From Lentinus brumalis (Eukaryota; Basidiomycota; Agaricomycetes; Polyporales; Polyporaceae), in contig MARA01000005.1 of assembly GCA_001792895.1 (NCBI GenBank), positions 496,001 through 560,000 of the forward strand: DNA of 64,000 nt. The letters run 5' to 3'. Made by a program: the position numbers and the translations under genes. The notes under the pieces are model-generated. The model was not told the origin of the DNA. It saw nothing but the letters and a program-made list of their open reading frames with translations, and did not search any database. Below, piece after piece: positions 46,553 to 57,500 of this stretch. The first letter of the stretch is position 1. Each line of letters begins with the position of its first letter.

Positions 46553-47041
46553 ATGCTCTTCGCCTTCACCACCCTCGCCCTCGCCCTCGCCCTCGCCCTC
46601 GCTGGCACTGTCAGAGCGACCCCCGTCGCTACTACTACCACCCTGACCCCCATCATCGACTCCGTGAGCGCCGCCGCCAGCGTTCCTGTCGTCAGTCTCG
46701 ACCTCGGCAGCGTCGCGGCGCACGGCAACGTCACCGTCGGCAAGGGCGGCGCGCACACCGACGCGGCCGAGGCCATCTATCCCGCGACCATCTTCTTCTG
46801 CACCTCGTTTAATTGCGTCAGCTGCGCGGGCTTCGACCTCAGCATCCAGCCGCACCAAGTGTGCCTCAGCCCGGGGTTCAACTTCGTGTCCATGTTCATC
46901 AGCCAGCCGAGCAACCAGGGCCTGCCGTTTGCAATCTACACGGGGCCCGTCGGGTGCGCCGCGTTCGCCCAGGTTCCGGTTGTGAACACGTGCTACAACG
47001 CCAACAACTACATCGGTTGGGACTTGGAGCTCTTCCCTTGA
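46553..47041 (+). CDS. Small secreted cysteine-rich protein 3 of the array
   Basis: 162 aa. The signal peptide is lengthened by a slipped LALALALALA run (MLFAFTTLALALALALAGTVRA), encoded by a (CTCGCC)n microsatellite at 46,573-46,600. Then LDLGSVAAHGNVTVGKGGAH and the core FFCTSFNCVSCAGFDLSIQP, QVC, QPSNQGLPFAIYTGPVGC, VNTCYNANNYIGWDLELFP. Six cysteines conserved. No domain match known to me. Confidence 0.9.
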   Translation: MLFAFTTLALALALALAGTVRATPVATTTTLTPIIDSVSAAASVPVVSLDLGSVAAHGNVTVGKGGAHTDAAEAIYPATIFFCTSFNCVSCAGFDLSIQPHQVCLSPGFNFVSMFISQPSNQGLPFAIYTGPVGCAAFAQVPVVNTCYNANNYIGWDLELFP

Positions 47042-47064
47042 GTTCACGGAGAGAACCACAATAG

Positions 47065-47134
47065 GTACGTTGCTTTGCCATCAGCTGGCCTTGTAGCGGA
47101 TGTGATATCAAATTTCTGCTGACTTTATGAATAG
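47065..47134 (+). other. 3'UTR intron, secreted protein 3
   Basis: GTACGT donor 24 nt after the stop; CTGAC branch-like site; AATAG acceptor; 70 nt. The exon resumes GTTGCACG. Confidence 0.72.
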
Positions 47135-48618
47135 GTTGCACGTTCACCGGTCAAGAAGCTCTTGTTACAGGGCATGATTCGGTTGTTGGAAAGCTCAGGA
47201 GTCAGAGGTCTCAGTCGTTAGCTGTCTGAATTTGTACAAATCGGTGGAAAGTCTTGTAAATCAGTTCTAGTTGTATCTGAATGTTGATGCATGTTGAAGA
47301 GACCTATGAAGGATGCGTAAGATGTTTCACGAGTTGGAGGGATTAAGTACGTGACTTGATTGAGAGTTCAAACCACCAACGCCACACCGCCACGTGGATC
47401 CCATCACCGAGCCACGGCCGTTAGCGCTAGCTCACAACTGACTTCCACTAGTACGCATCGACACCGTGACCAATGTTACCCCTCCTCCTCCTCCGACGTC
47501 AGCCATCATCCATCCACTCACTATCAGTAAGTACTAGTTTGGACACACTCACACCGTCTGGGTCGCGCGATTGACATCGCCAACAGCTGCGTAAGTAATC
47601 TCCGAGCATCCGGATGAGATGCAGCAGTCTGACAGCGTCGACCCCTCTTCTTCCCAGTCAGACTATCATCAAAACCACTGTACACAAGATGTTTCACACG
47701 AAGTCACGGTGCGCCTTTCCGTCAGCTCAAATCCCGGATGTGAGTACATCACATTGTCATCACAGGCGGCTCGAACAGGCTCGACTCTCTCCCTTCCACA
47801 GAATGATCATTGTTGACATAGTTGGCAGGTTCCGATCGTCGGCGGCGCTTTCCGTGGATCCCAGGGAGTCGCCACTACGGTTCGTATTGCTGTACTCTAG
47901 CTTTATCCCGTTCTCTGACAGTTGTCTTAGTCTCGACGATTGCTACCACGGCCTGGCCTCTGGAGTACTATGCAGCACGACTGGCAGCACTTGCCGCATT
48001 TGGTGTTTCCTTCGCAACGCTGAGGCGTCTCAAGTCAGGTCCAGGAACGCGACAGCGCTTCCGGCGGACAGAACGTTAACCATGTCCCCGTCCAGTGCGA
48101 GGCTCTCAATTGAGTGCTCCAGTGGGAATTGGAGATTGGCCCAGCTCGCTTCCTTCGTGTCTAGATGGCGCCAAGACTGTCCCGATGTCCACGGCAGGTT
48201 TGGAAAGTGCTATGTACAGGGTCACCAGAAGCTGATAAGTATTATCGCAGAATTGACATGCGCAAGTTGGCAAGCAATTGCAAGTCCATGACGGCTCCCG
48301 TAAAATGTACCTTTAGTCCGACTGATTTTCTCCAGGTCAGAGTCCACTAGGGTTCAAGTGGAAGTTTACGTCCAGGTCCAACCAACGCATATGTCCTGGC
48401 AGCTGCTCGTTCGACGATCGAAGTGACAGGTCGGAGCCGGTTTCCGCCCCTCACGCCGAGCGCAACGCTCGGCCAGGATGCATCCAGGTATGCGTCCTTG
48501 CAGTCCTTTACGTTCGATCTGATGTCTTGGCGCTGCTTGCTATACAGTCGCTGTTATTGCTGTGGCTGAACGAGCCGTCAAGGCGGCGAAATGCCCTTCA
48601 GCATGTGCGTCTTAGCCG
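47135..48618. other. Spacer between array members 3 and 4
   Basis: A 225-codon frame at 47614-48291 has no domain and no paralogue in the other spacers at protein level, so I do not call it. The intron-like block (CCAGGTATGC ... TGCTATACAG) recurs at about 48,480-48,550. Confidence 0.4.
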
Positions 48619-48660
48619 TATGTAATGGCCATCCTCGTCGGGTCCAGCTCCAGTATATAA
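48619..48660 (+). promoter_or_regulatory. Promoter box and TATA element, secreted protein 4
   Basis: TATGTAATGGCCATCCTCGT starts at 48619, TATATAA at 48654 (35 bp later), ATG at 48737. Confidence 0.75.
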
Positions 48661-48736
48661 GCCTCGCTAGAGAACGGCAACTGCCCAGGTCAAACACCTC
48701 AGACAAGCACTGTCTACATCCCATCCCTTGCACACA

Positions 48737-49213
48737 ATGCTCTTCAACTTCGCCACCCTCGCACTCGCACTTCTCGGTGCTGTCCAAGCCACTCCCGTCG
48801 CTTCTGGTACCACGGCCCACCCCATCGTCGACTCCGTCAGTGCTGACGGCACGCTCCCCGTCGTTGGACTCGACCTCGGCAGCGTCGGCGGGCACGGAAA
48901 CGTCACCGTCGGGACGAGCGGCGCGCACGGAGACTCCGTGAATGCCATCTATCCCGCGAGCATCTTCCTCTGCCGCTCCGCTGGTTGCGGCAGCTGCACG
49001 GGATACGACCTCAGCATCCAGCCGCACCAGACGTGCCTCACGGGAGGCTTCAACTTCCTGTCCGTGTTCATCAACCAGCCGAGCAACCAGGGCCTGCCCT
49101 TCGCGGTGTACACGGGGCCGTCCGGCTGCGGCTCGTTCGCCCAGGTTCCGGTGGTGAACACCTGCTACAATGCCAACAACTACATTGGATGGGACTTCGA
49201 GCTCTTGCCTTGA
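48737..49213 (+). CDS. Small secreted cysteine-rich protein 4 of the array
   Basis: 158 aa. Signal peptide MLFNFATLALALLGAVQA, then LDLGSVGGHGNVTVGTSG with the sequon and the core FLCRSAGCGSCTGYDLSIQP, QTC, QPSNQGLPFAVYTGPSGC, VNTCYNANNYIGWDFELLP. Most like member 6 around the first three cysteines (GCGSCTGYDLSIQPHQTCL). Confidence 0.9.
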   Translation: MLFNFATLALALLGAVQATPVASGTTAHPIVDSVSADGTLPVVGLDLGSVGGHGNVTVGTSGAHGDSVNAIYPASIFLCRSAGCGSCTGYDLSIQPHQTCLTGGFNFLSVFINQPSNQGLPFAVYTGPSGCGSFAQVPVVNTCYNANNYIGWDFELLP

Positions 49214-49232
49214 GTCCGCACGCGGCCAATAT

Positions 49233-49295
49233 GTACGTTCAGGGTCGTGCTTGGTTCCGCATGTGATGATGAATTGTTGCTAATGCGAATTGTAG
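49233..49295 (+). other. 3'UTR intron, secreted protein 4
   Basis: GTACGT donor 20 nt after the stop; CTAAT branch-like site; TTGTAG acceptor; 63 nt. The exon resumes GTTGTACGATA. Confidence 0.72.
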
Positions 49296-50970
49296 GTTGT
49301 ACGATAATTGGTCGAGGTTTCCTTGCTACCGGCCATCTCGGTCATCGGAGAGGAATGAAGTGCTTCGCGTTTGTGATTTTGTACGACTTTCGGAAGAATA
49401 ATATCCGACATATATTGTGTTCGTCGCTTGACTGCAACCTAGCTGTGGCACTAAGTATGGCCGCATAGAACGTTCGCTGAAGAGGCAGCCATATGGCGAT
49501 CCTCAAATGGTTGACTCAGTGTCGGTCAGTGACACTATGATCGCATGCTACGGGTCAAATGAGCTCAGATGATCAAATTCGTCGTTACCCTCACGATGCA
49601 ACTGGGCAACAGGCTGCTACGCATATTGCCTCCGAGTTATGAGTCGCGACCTCGAGATACCGTCGATAGCCGAGCAGAACTCGAACAGGTACGAGGGATT
49701 GGCGACCCATATTTTTGACTAAAGAATGGATAGGTACATCGCTCAGATGCGAGCTCGATTTGGTGGCGTGTACAGGGAGAAGAGGGAGCACAATGAGCGC
49801 CTCGGGCTATGTACGCTCGGAGCGGCACAACGGGCGCTCCGATACCCGTTCCTCCTTGTCTTACGCCTCGATGTATCGCTGTGGACTATGAGTCTGACTC
49901 CTGCCTCCGCTGAGTCAAGCATGACTTTCTATGAAGCTTGTCGCCGTACTGCCGCTTGACGGACTCGCCGACATGTTCACTGGTCGCATGATCTCGCCTG
50001 TTGGATCGTCAATTCTCTCTTCCCCTTGCCCTTTCAACCTCCGCACTTCCCGCATGTGGCAGGCTAGTCCAGTTGCAGCTCCTCCATAAGCTGTGGTATC
50101 TACATTGCTTGACACGCTAGTGCGACCGCGCGCTGACAGCTACGTGAGTCATTTCCGATGCATCAAGATGGACGCTGACACTCCTGCTTAGCTCCTATCA
50201 CGGATTGTACCAATCTTACCCCCCCTCCGGCTCTCAATCTCTGACTCGTCTTGGGCGATCGCCCGTGGGTAGCTGTCCGCACGCTCAGTCAGAAGGTTCT
50301 AATCGAGAGCGAACGTGATCACATTGAACATCCCAGGTCAGCGTGGATCAAGTGCTCAACCATCCTTGACAGCCAGCGCCGCTAGCCCCGGACGTTTGCG
50401 AACAGTCATGATATGTAGCTGTGTTCAGCTGACACACTCAAGCCTTCGCCGCCATCTCCGACTCTCGTGAGAGTGGATCCAACGACGGATAGTACACAGT
50501 AAGTGTATAGTTTCACGTTCTGCAATGGATATCACTAACTCGCGAACTCGGGCACAGACCGCTTGGTGGCTAACATGGACAGAACACGCGATGGCCCCGA
50601 TCTCAGAGAGCTGCCGAGTGATATTCTGCCATAGTACGCTGCGGAGGTGGTAATCTGGCAAGCTAGAAGGAACAAATCTGTGAGTCACTACTCCATGACG
50701 CAATCAAGCATGCGTCGCCATTCCCATGTCCCGCCGCCTTCTTTACGCTCGGGCTGATGGATCGGAGTAGACTGACATCACACAGGGCTGCGCGCTCGAT
50801 GGTCGGCCAGGAGCCGTCCAGGTATGCACAATGGCTGTCCGCCACCTTCCACCTGATGTCTCCGGCGCTGACTGCTATGCAGTAACTGTCGGATGAGACA
50901 CCGCTGCGCTCTGAAACCACCGCTCAGACAAGACTAGAACGGACAAGGCTCCTCACATGTCCGTCTCTCG
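49296..50970. other. Spacer between array members 4 and 5
   Basis: No coding sequence supported. The intron-like block recurs at about 50,818-50,883 (CCAGGTATG ... GCTGACTGCTATGCAG). Confidence 0.4.
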
Positions 50971-51050
50971 AATGTAAGACGCCGCCTCTGTCGGATGGGA
51001 TACATGTATTGTATGCCATCCGACAGACTGGCCGACTCTCCAGATAAAAT
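50971..51050 (+). promoter_or_regulatory. Disrupted promoter of secreted protein 5
   Basis: A degenerate box (AATGTAAGACGCCGCCTCTG) starts at 50971, but the TATA position now reads GATAAAAT (51043) and the spacing is 72 bp instead of 35-36. A palindrome lies between them (50991-51023). Confidence 0.65.
50991..51023. repeat. Palindrome in the promoter of the dead array member
   Basis: The arms TCGGATGG and CCATCCGA are perfect inverted repeats. Inside them ATAC and GTAT also pair across a single G-G mismatch, leaving a loop of seven bases. Confidence 0.8.
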
Positions 51051-51084
51051 ACCTCCGACGGACAACTCACATCCCACAAATATA

Positions 51085-51552
51085 ATGCTGCTGATCATCG
51101 TTACCATCGCTCTCGCTCTCGGCACGGTACGGCCGAGCCCGCTCGCTACAACGACCATTTCCACTACGGGCGACATTTTGAGCGCCCCCGACGGGGTCCC
51201 CGTTGTTAGCCTCGTCCTCCGCACCGTTACTGCTCACGCGGATACGACCGTTAGATACAACCGTGTGCACGCTAACTACCCCGCGACGCTCTATCTCTGC
51301 CGTTCGACCGGTTGAGGTAGCTGCGTGGGCTACGACCTCAGCATTCAGCGGCACAACACCTGCCTTACCGGAGGCTTCAACTTTCTGTCTGTGCGGACCA
51401 CCCAGCCAAGCTACCAAGGGGTGCCGTATGCGGTCGAGAGTACACTGGGCCGTCGGGCTACGGTTCCTTCGCTCATGTCCCTGCGGTGAATCCCTGCTAC
51501 AACATCAAAGAATACGTCGGAAGAGACTTTGCGCTCCTTTTACGAGTCCCTA
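51085..51552 (+). pseudogene. Small secreted protein 5 of the array, inactivated
   Basis: The signal-like start MLLIIVTIALALGTVRPSP and VPVVSLVLRTVTAHADTTV are recognisable. Lesions: TGA at 51313-51315 replaces the codon at the second cysteine (CRSTG-stop-GSCVGYDLSIQ); an extra GAGAG at 51436-51440 shifts the frame between VPYAV and YTGPSGYGSF; and the normal stop has become CGA. The sequon and several conserved positions have also drifted. The 3'UTR intron is still visible at 51576-51652. The gene cannot make the family protein. Confidence 0.92.
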
Positions 51553-51575
51553 GAGGCGGAACGCATGGATGATGG

Positions 51576-51652
51576 GTACGTTGAAACGCCGTACATAGCC
51601 TTGTGCTCCCTACGTCGTAACCTTGGACTACTACTGATGTTGCGCTCTATAG
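51576..51652 (+). other. Relic 3'UTR intron, secreted protein 5
   Basis: GTACGT donor, CTGAT branch-like site and CTATAG acceptor (77 nt), retained although the gene is dead. Confidence 0.6.
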
Positions 51653-53190
51653 ACTGTACGATGCTTGACATTTACGCGGACGGGGTTTATTTGTAGCCCT
51701 TTATTGCTGGTGGCCAGTACATGACACGGAAGAAACCCAGGTGTATCTCGTTTGTACCTCATTCGAAAGCACTTACTGACTCAAATGTATGCGCGATCAG
51801 CGAACGTGACATTGTTGAAAGCTCACGAGGATAAGTACAACGCACATCAATTCGACGGAGAGTGTGACAGATTCTACTTGATATGCCGCATATGCGGCAT
51901 TGAAACTCAAACCACATTCTGTCAGAGATCACAATTGCAGGACCCCTGTGTTCGCGGGCGTCTGGGTTGCCTTACCAGGTATAGCCACGTGGCAGCCGGT
52001 CATAGCCGCAGCGTCGAGGTGGTGCCGTCCCTGTACTTTCAGTCGCCCACCATGTTGGTAAGCTTTGAGCGACATCAAGCGGCGAACGAGTTACTTACAC
52101 AGGATCAAGCATAGGATATCTCCACCATGTATCCTCGCTTTCATAGCCTCCGACCGCCCTTTTCGACTGAACTCTGAACCAGTGGTCATCGATGATCATC
52201 ATCCGAACCGGCGTCCGCGACGCTCCGAATCCCTGATGCACATACCGCAACCTCTACCACACACATTCACCTAAGGACTCAGGCCAGCTATTGCGACTTG
52301 CCAACTCGAACAAGACCGCCACTTTTTGCACAACCCGGAATAGCACGGCCGCAGTGAGCCTTAGTCTCCGAGTATGCCGGCTCGTCACGGTGCATCATAT
52401 TGACGCTCTCTCCTATCGCAGAGCTTAACCTTCTACCTACGAGGTAAGTTGTGCCGAACTCATCTCGCCCATTTCAAACTGCAGTTGCATCGACTGTTCC
52501 AGGTTGACGTAATTCGGAATAGCAGGTGTCTAACCTTGGCCGCCCACAGCGCTATCGACGTCCGCTGTTGCCCCGACAATCATCTCCACAGCGGAATCTT
52601 GTGCGTCGCAGCTTGTTTCTCATTTGCGTCTCTGTTTCGGGGTGCGACACCTGCGTTCGGGGCCAGGGACTAGTCTCCGGGTCCGGCGGACAGAACGCTG
52701 AGTGCTTCTTCTTTCAGGCCAAGCTAACGCAATGCGACCCCTCAAATGCACCTGAGAGCCAACTGCATCTTGAGGGTCTGATTGACACTCCGATGCCAGA
52801 CGCTTACCATGTCAGCACACCACAGAAGCAAGATGCGCAAGTCAGCAACTAGACCAATGACCGAAACGAGCTCTGATTATGTCACTGTCGTCTGTGGTTT
52901 ACAGTTCCGCTGCCTCCCACCCCGCCATCCCGGCAGGCGCCAGAATCGACCGCTCATGTCCTCTTACCGGGTCATCGACGATCCGACGTACTGACAGCTC
53001 GGAGTATATAGTATCCGTGACGTGCACGCAACGCTCGTCCATATCATCCAGGTATGATTCACTGTGGCTCTCTAGTCCCAGCTGATGTCTTGTGTGCTGA
53101 CCGCTATCAAGTCCTCCTTGTCGCCGACACTCGTGGGCTTTGAACGCCCGGGAAACTCCTGGTAAGGCAGGGAGAAGTGCGCCCCTGGGG
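51653..53190. other. Spacer between array members 5 and 6
   Basis: No coding sequence supported. The intron-like block recurs at about 53,045-53,112 (CCAGGTATG ... GCTGACCGCTATCAAG). Confidence 0.4.
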
Positions 53191-53234
53191 TATGAAATGC
53201 ACCACCGCTTTCCGATGGTGGAGAAGTATATAAG
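53191..53234 (+). promoter_or_regulatory. Promoter box and TATA element, secreted protein 6
   Basis: TATGAAATGCACCACCGCTT starts at 53191, TATATAAG at 53227 (36 bp later), ATG at 53340. Confidence 0.72.
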
Positions 53235-53339
53235 CTGCGGTGCAGATCGACAACTCCTCAGGCCAGCGACGAACAGTCCACAGTCTACAATACCCCCTTC
53301 GCAGATTCCTCCTTGCCCTCGCAAGTCGCACATCCCACG

Positions 53340-53828
53340 ATGCTCTTCACCTTCACCATCATTTCCATCGCCCTCGTCAGTGCCGTTCAAGCTACCCCCG
53401 TCGCCCCCGTCGCCCCTGATGCCACCCTCACCCCCACCGTCGACGCCGTGAGCGCTGCCAACGGTATCCCCATCCTCGAACTCAGCCTCGGCAGTGTCTC
53501 CGCGCATGCGAACAGCACCGGAGTCGGCAAGGGCGGCGCGCATGCCGACGCCGTCGATGCCGTCTACCCCGCGACCATCTTTCTCTGCAAGGAGAGTGGT
53601 TGCGGAAGTTGCACGGGATACGACCTGAGCATTCAGCCCCACCAGACGTGCCTCGCTCCGGGCTTCAACTTCATGTCCATCACTATCAATCAGCCGAGCA
53701 ACCAGGGTCTGCCGTTTGGGGTGTACACTGGGCCGATCGGCTGCTCGACGTTCGCCCAGGTCTCTCAGGTGAACACCTGCTTCAACGCCAACAACTACAT
53801 CGGGTGGGACTTCAAGCTCTCCCCGTGA
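53340..53828 (+). CDS. Small secreted cysteine-rich protein 6 of the array
   Basis: 162 aa. Signal peptide MLFTFTIISIALVSAVQA, then a PVAPVAPDA linker with a small internal repeat, LSLGSVSAHANSTGVGKGGA (the sequon is now NST) and the core FLCKESGCGSCTGYDLSIQP, QTC, QPSNQGLPFGVYTGPIGC, VNTCFNANNYIGWDFKLSP. Six cysteines conserved. Last member of the array. Confidence 0.9.
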   Translation: MLFTFTIISIALVSAVQATPVAPVAPDATLTPTVDAVSAANGIPILELSLGSVSAHANSTGVGKGGAHADAVDAVYPATIFLCKESGCGSCTGYDLSIQPHQTCLAPGFNFMSITINQPSNQGLPFGVYTGPIGCSTFAQVSQVNTCFNANNYIGWDFKLSP

Positions 53829-53851
53829 GTCCATTGATACCGAACGCAGAG

Positions 53852-53913
53852 GTACGTTCTGTGATAGTCGTCCGTTCTCCTCAGCGGACTGCTCCTGATA
53901 ATTTAGCCTCTAG
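53852..53913 (+). other. 3'UTR intron, secreted protein 6
   Basis: GTACGT donor 24 nt after the stop; CTGAT branch-like site; CCTCTAG acceptor; 62 nt. The exon resumes TTGTACGATAGG. Confidence 0.72.
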
Positions 53914-54517
53914 TTGTACGATAGGTACCTGACTGGCACGCGATTTGTCCCTGACGAAGAACAGTTTTGATTCGTTGTATTCCGTCTAAAACGCGACGTA
54001 GAAAATCCATATGCGTATATGTATCGGTTCCCTCAGGAATCATGAGTGGTGATACTTGTCCGCGGCGCGCATAGTGCGACGAAGCACTAACTTGAAGCTC
54101 CCAGGATTGCTCGTCTCCGCCGGCTGATACTTACTATACGAGGAGGTCGAGATCGACCATACTACTTAATCCTTGGAAGAGGGAGTTCTCGCTCGCCGGT
54201 TTGGGGCCTGGGGCGGTTAGAAATGAGGGTGCGATCGTCGACGGTCACGCTCCAGATGTAGTAGTGACGTAGAACTCGACCATATGCAATTCGGACGCGA
54301 GCAAGTCACGGTAAGTATCAAGAGCGAGAGTTCGAATGGTTCCGCACCGACTCAGCGACTGCCGGCCATCCTCCCATGTCGGTCGCATTCCAGCCAAGAG
54401 TCTGTGATACGCCGGGTACATTCTATATGATAAAGTAGATAGCGAGACCGTCCAAACAACGCAGTATACATACAATACATCGAAATATCGCCAGAATAAT
54501 CCCAAAGCACAGCGAGA
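53914..54517. other. Intergenic region between array and TOR kinase gene
   Basis: Convergent 3' ends. Nothing recognised. Confidence 0.4.
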
Positions 54518-57500
54518 TTACCAGAATGCACACCTGTGGTACTGAGGTCAGCGCATAGCGAGGAAGGGAGGTGTGCAAAACGTACCATCCAGAGAAGCAT
54601 TGACAGAGATTCTCTAGCGACGTAGCCTGCAAAATGAGCTTGTCAACTTGCGCCGGCACCGACAGCACCTCGTCCAGGTTGAAGTCGCGTCCTGCACGGA
54701 GGATGATTAACGGAGAGACCATAGATGATACGGGAAATATGTACCTGTGAGCTTATCATGTACGCGTCTGTACACAAACAATGCACGCTCATTCCTGACT
54801 TCTTGCGCCTCTGAATGACGTGACAGGGTCAGAACCTCGCCGCTGTCAAGATGTCTCAACACGTACCGTTCAATATATCGTTCTCGTCCGCCTTCACCTT
54901 CCGAGTCGGTGCTGTGGGGTAGGCAGCTGTGCCGACGAGGTCCCCTGCCCGTCCGCTGTTGCCTACATAGAGCACCACGTGTAAGACCATTGCCTGGGAC
55001 CCCAGCGGGTGGAAGGCGAACGTAGACGTACTGTCTGCTCGACGCTCGACATCTGGCTGCACCAACCGCCAGTTGATCAAGGGGTCGTACACAAACGCCT
55101 CCAAAACCGCCATGAGTGACTCCTTATTCTCCCGAAGCACCTTCATGCTGATTTCGCACGTGTTCCTAAAGCTTCCTTCGATGCCGCTGACCTCCATCGC
55201 GTGTGTAAGCATCCTTGTCAATCGGAATGGAATCTTCTCGGGGAATTTCTCGCGATGCATGGCCACCTCAAAGCAATCACCGAAGTCGATGTGTACCACC
55301 ATGCCGGTGTTACGCTCCATCATGATATTGGAGGGGTGACGATCGCCAAGACCGAGAATGTGCCCGACCATGCTGTTCACCGCGAGGGAGCGAGTGTATG
55401 TTGCCCGGCGGTCGAGCCAATGTTCCGAATTGAGGCTTTTGAGCCAGAGAACGCGGTAGAGGTCTTGGCCAGTGGTGTTCTCGAGCCCATATTCAAAGAC
55501 TTCGATCTTTTGCAGCAGGATCAAATTCTCATAGTCAGGAGCCATCTTCGTAGCATGTCAGCGATATCCTGGCACATGTGTTCGGAACAGACTGACCTGG
55601 AGCATCAGGCGGTACTCAATATTTAGCAGTACCTTCTTGGACTCTCGGTAGTCTCGGACCAGTACGTGGAGAGTGTCAGTGTCCTTCACCCAACCAATGA
55701 GACCAGCATTCGGCGCAAGGGGAATGATAGGGAGGCTTCGAATGTGGAGCCGTCTTGTGAAAGAGGCCGTATCCACCGCGAGCAGACCGTTGACAAGGTT
55801 GTAGAGTTGCATCACACGCTCATCTTGCCGCAGATCTTCGTGCCCCTTCAGATTGAACTGGTAGTCCTTCCCATCGCTGCCCTTGATCGACAGTCGACGT
55901 GGTCTCTGCTTTGACGAGATAACTGGAATCTTGGCCCCAAATGAGGATATCTTGATTATTGGCTGACCACTTCGGTACGTACCTATCGACACGAGGTAAG
56001 CAGAACTGCACCGTCGTAGAACGAGTACCGACTAACCAGGGACGGCGAGCTCGAGGTTGCTTGCCTTGAGCAACTCCGGCGATACGTACTGCAGATCGAG
56101 GGTCTTCATCTGCGGCAGCTGCTTCTCAATCTTCTTGAACGCCTACGGAACATAAATGAGATCAACGGGAGGTATCTGACGCGTATGTGAGTGTCAAATT
56201 ACCCCGTAATAGATCTCCCAAGCCTTCTCTAGATCTCTCTTCTCCCCGTAGATCGTGTATCGTCTACACGCTTCACGAGCCTCCTGCAGATCCCGTCCGA
56301 ACATCTGCAAAAACGAGATCTCACGAGCGGTTGTGGGGCCCTGCATCTACGATTCAGCGACATCCGAGTTCTCGAAGAAATGCGGGGAATCTCACCGCTT
56401 CAAGCATGTCATGCAGAGGCTCTAAAAAGGCGATCATGCCCGTCGGGTTCTTGTCGGTGAAGTAGAGTCGTGAGGCTTCCTCGAGTCCTTCATGCCAGAG
56501 TTCGTGCCAGAGAATGGCCACCCTGATCAACTCGTGACTGACAAGCAAGGCCTGCTCGACTATAACTGGGCTGTGCTCCTTCATACGGCCCATGATGTTC
56601 AGAGCAGCCCGTTTCCGATCCGCGCTGGGTGACTTTGAAGCGACGGTGAGCGGGTAGATGAGGTCTTGAGGATGGTGCTTGCCGACTTCCGTGAGCAGGT
56701 TGTTGATGCCCCGTCGGATGTTGCTGCTGGGGGTCTGGATGCGAGCGATGATTTGGGGTATGACCTCTAGCCAGGTATCGACCTCGACGTCAGTGAGACC
56801 ATTACTCATGGCGTGGCTGACATCGTCATGGGCACCGTACTTGAACCACAGCGTGAGCAGACGGAGCTTATCCTGCAGAGAGTTTACATTCCTCAAGGAT
56901 ATGGATCGAAAGAAACCTGTTCACAAGGTAAGCTTCGACGATGATCATGCAGATACAGCATGTACTTACCAGTCACAGCTGACACAATATGCGCGGCTAG
57001 GCAGTTCTCTCCGGGGTCATCATTGATCTTTTTGAACTGCTGGTTCTCCAGGAAGCCAACGACCTCGACGTTGGCCATTGCCCACATGTGCCATGCCTTG
57101 TACCAAGCTGGATCGTAGTATGTGGCCAGGTAGTAGGACTGCAGAATGTCCTTGACATTCGCCTGCAGTGCCTGGTCAGCGCACGAACGACCATTGGCGG
57201 AGAGGTACCCACTGTGTCCCACTTCTCTTCAACTGCGAACTTCCACTGGCCAAGCTTGAGGTAGCAACGAGCGAGAAGTCGTGACAGCTCCTCGAGCTTC
57301 TTGTTCCCAACCGGCTCGGCGCCAGGTGTGCTCCCTGACTGGATATCGCGTGCCAGCTTACCCGAGAATTCCCGTAGATAGGCGAGAGCATCCTCTCTCT
57401 CCCCTTTGGCCCAGTTGCACTTGAGGTGGGCATAGATGACCATAGGAGGGGCCTTCGAGTACTGCTGGTCGGGGTAGCCCGGTGGTTGTTGATGCTGAAC

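Noticed and set aside
47614..48291. 225-codon + strand frame in the array spacer
   Set aside because: No domain, no homologous frame in the other spacers and no promoter signals seen.
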